64,000 nt of DNA. It comes from Sebastes aleutianus. Taxonomy: Eukaryota; Chordata; Actinopteri; Perciformes; Sebastidae. The stretch spans positions 13,951,741 to 14,015,740 of the forward strand of contig CAKAKS010000001.1 of the NCBI GenBank assembly GCA_916700875.1. The letters are read 5' to 3'. This document shows positions 61,470 through 64,000 of this stretch, piece after piece; positions within the stretch are counted from its first letter, which is position 1, and every line of letters begins with the position of its first letter. Under the pieces are notes generated by a model. It saw only the letters and a list, made by a program, of their open reading frames with translations. It made no database searches and was not told the DNA's origin. A program made the translations under genes and the position numbers.

Positions 61470-63440
61470 ACACATGCGTCAATGTTTTCTCTGGAACAAA
61501 ACAAATCCTCTCTGTGTCTTTGGTCAGAAGTTTAAGGCACCCACCAGTAACTTTAAAATCCAGCAGACATTTTGGCTGTTAACCCAAAGAGAAAATGTCA
61601 AACTCACTGAATCTACAGATTTAGGCAACAGCGAGTGCAGACATGACTTGCTTTTATTGTCCTCATGCAGTGTTCCTGCTTTACAGATATAAGTAATTAC
61701 GTGAAACCCTTCACCAAGGCAGTTGCAGAGCACTTTTTTACCACTTAACACTGACACCCAGACACACAGCGAGGTCTGAAGGATGTCCTGTGTTTACCGT
61801 TGTGTCCAGTTAGATGAGTACACTGTGTCTAACAGCTGTTATCTTGCAGTCAAACCCTTAGCTGTTCTTCAGAGGAGAGCTGCCAGCGGAGGACGGCCGA
61901 GCCATTTGTTAGCACAAATTATTAAATCCACTCTGCTGGTTAAATACAGCTGTCAGGGGCAAAAGTTGGGACACATTACAGCTTACCAGAGTCTTATATC
62001 TCCTTTTTAAATATGAACAAGGCTCCCCTCTTTGTGTGTACAGCTTTTTGGATATAAAATTAAATCAGACACACACATGGAAACAGTGAGTAAACCTGTT
62101 ATGTAATTCTTGCTGTCTACTCAGTTTAAAGCAGAGGAAGGTTTTGACTAATAGCCATATGTTGCTCAGAGTAAGATGAGGCATGCTTACAGAGAAATGC
62201 ACTCTGTGGTTCCTCGCAGGGAAAATATAACAGAAAAAAAACAACATATTTTCTCTTGACCTGAAAACACTGAAAGCTCTCATCCAGTGCACATTATTTA
62301 TTTTAAAGGTAAAGAAAGATGTAGCGCTGCGTGACTTCCACTGCAGAGCCGCCCACGTGATGATGCTGATGACACATGACGGGTGATGCGGACTCTCATT
62401 AAATGTTGCTGTTGAGGTGCCCTTGAGCAATGAGTTCAGCCTCGTGAGTCTCATGAAACAGACTGTATGAAGCATTGTTTTTATGTCCATCACAACATTA
62501 TAATAACTCCATGTCAGTCAGCTGAGCTGTAGCAACAGAGATTACACTGAAACACAATAAGGTGCCTCATCTGTCTGTTCATGGGAGTGATGTGCGTCAG
62601 GGGAAGAAAACTATTTATGTTTGCATTACGTTTTACATTGAAGGCTGATTGTTCCAGAATGATTCACAATGACATCACAAACAGTAGGAGAAATCCAACA
62701 TCAATTATTATTCTGATGTGTTCTCAATGAAGGTCATGTTGGTCATTAAACCACAAGGTTAAAGCTGTACTAGTCAATTTGTTATATATTAACAATGATC
62801 AAATGCCTAAATGTAATGTGAAGGTTTTCAGTTGAATCATCTAAGCCATATTCGGTTTTCCTTTCATAAACGGATAATAAAAAACAAAAAATGAGTGGTT
62901 ATTTGATTGTCGTTTTAAAAAACTAAAATTAGAATTGAAATACAAGGCGTTTTTCTTTCTCAGGGTCAAAAAGGGATGAACTAAATTTAAAAAAACTGGT
63001 TGATTTTCATTTTCTTTTTCTATAAACAAAAAATAAAATCACTAGAAGACAGAAACGACAAAACGCACATAAGCACTCTGACTTTGTAAATGGCAACTTC
63101 CGGTCGCAAAATATGAAAACAGCCTATTTTAGCCTCTTTTAGCTCCTTGTTTTGGTTTTACAGCACATCAGTTGTGCATGAAATTGTTGTGCAAGTTTTA
63201 AATGGGGAAAGTGTAAGATCTGGCCAAAATTTTAGATTCAAACATTTAAAAACTAACTAACATTATTATCAGATTGTGAAGAGATTCCAGTGTTGACGTT
63301 TATGTTTTGCGTTGCAGATATCTACTGAAATGAGCATGCTAGTCAACTCAAGAGTGAGTCACTGTAGCGTCCAGTCTGCCCTCAGTCCAATATGAGAGGA
63401 CGAAGAAGTAGAGCTGCCCGAGAGCTTGCCAATTACATTG
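61470..63440. other. Intergenic segment
   Basis: No gene. A TTAAAGCTGTACTAGTCAAT copy (62759-62825) matches 13475. 62860-63060 is AT-rich with GTCGTTTTAAAAAACTAAAA and looks repeat-derived. Confidence 0.4.
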
Positions 63441-63446
63441 ACTGAC

Positions 63447-63716
63447 GTGACTCACGTAACAAAATGTCAACGTTGACTTTTGGTTTCTCACAGGAAACGA
63501 ACAACAATCCTGGGTGAAAGCCCTATGTTTGTTTGACCCATCCATCCTACGTCGAATTTCTCACACAATTTAACACTACTACGTTTGTACAGTGAAAATA
63601 GCACTGAATGTTGTTAACACAGGACACGAATGGACAGAAGCTAAGGGGTACCTCGCTGCGTAGGTATCAGACACGAGAGCTACTGACCAAGCGGGGGTAT
63701 TTGACGCGCTGAGAAC
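63447..63716 (+). mobile_element. Right half of the AACTCGTCAAATACC-end element
   Basis: Contains AAAATGTCAACGTTGACTTT, TCCTGGGTGAAAGCCCTATG, TTTGACCCATCCATCC, then GGGGTACCTCGCTGCGTAGG and GACCAAGCGGGGGTATTTGA, the same right end as at 18192-18222. Left half missing. Confidence 0.65.
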
Positions 63717-64000
63717 GTGCATAAAAAGCTTATGTAGAAAACAAAAAAAGCAGCCCTCTCATTCATTTGAATGAGACCATTCTGGCGGTCCAATACAGGG
63801 TTGTCCAGCAAAAACACTTTTGCCGCAATGTGACGTCATCTGGCAAGGAACTGCCAGTCACATACATGCAAGCACACATGGTGTATTGCTTTGTAACGTG
63901 ACTGCTGTATTTGAACTGTTTACCTTGATATAGAATAAAGATGAAATAATTGCTGCAGTGAAAAGTTTCCAGCATTGTAAAAACCCTGCCTGTGAGTATT

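Overview
The window looks like nuclear DNA of a teleost fish, probably a percomorph. It is AT-rich, nearly all non-coding, has many CA/GT microsatellites, and is crowded with short inverted-repeat DNA elements of the kind common in spiny-rayed fishes. No long ORF encodes a recognisable protein. No bacterial, viral or organellar features were seen.

One gene is recognised, from two short exons on the minus strand: glra1, the glycine receptor alpha-1 subunit. Exon 1 (36017-36087) encodes the signal peptide, including LGIYLWETVVFF. Exon 2 (8256-8380) encodes the start of the mature protein, including PMPPSEFLDKLMGKVSGYD. Both have consensus splice sites and compatible phases (AG|C serine). Intron 1 is 27,636 bp. 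Exon 3 onward (rest of the ligand-binding domain and the four membrane segments) was not found in positions 1-8255, so it should lie beyond the left edge. Bases 1-8255 are therefore intron 2.

Upstream of the gene (36088 to about 37560) is a promoter/5'-leader region. It has a G-run tract next to the start codon, a strong match to the RE1/NRSE silencer bound by REST (36454-36474), CTG and TAG trinucleotide arrays, a TATA-like stretch, and two CCAAT boxes (37504-37540). A REST site fits a gene expressed in spinal and hindbrain neurons.

From about 37560 to 64000 no gene is recognised. Both this flank and intron 1 are a mosaic of apparently unique blocks (some may be conserved enhancers) and transposon remnants. 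The remnants include a hAT-type element with a perfect 8-bp target duplication (30465-31082), a nested insertion (16908-18222), an element with about 85-bp inverted ends (54663-55169), an element with a Myb/SANT-like coding remnant (48925-49597), a BED-finger coding remnant (20650-20745), several foldback elements, and about a dozen copies of a modular element sharing one core (GGCAACAAAACYACTTGGTT). A 14-unit, 41-bp minisatellite lies at 40031-40582. No undescribed biological system was found. The best leads are the REST-site promoter, the 5' leader, and the modular element family.
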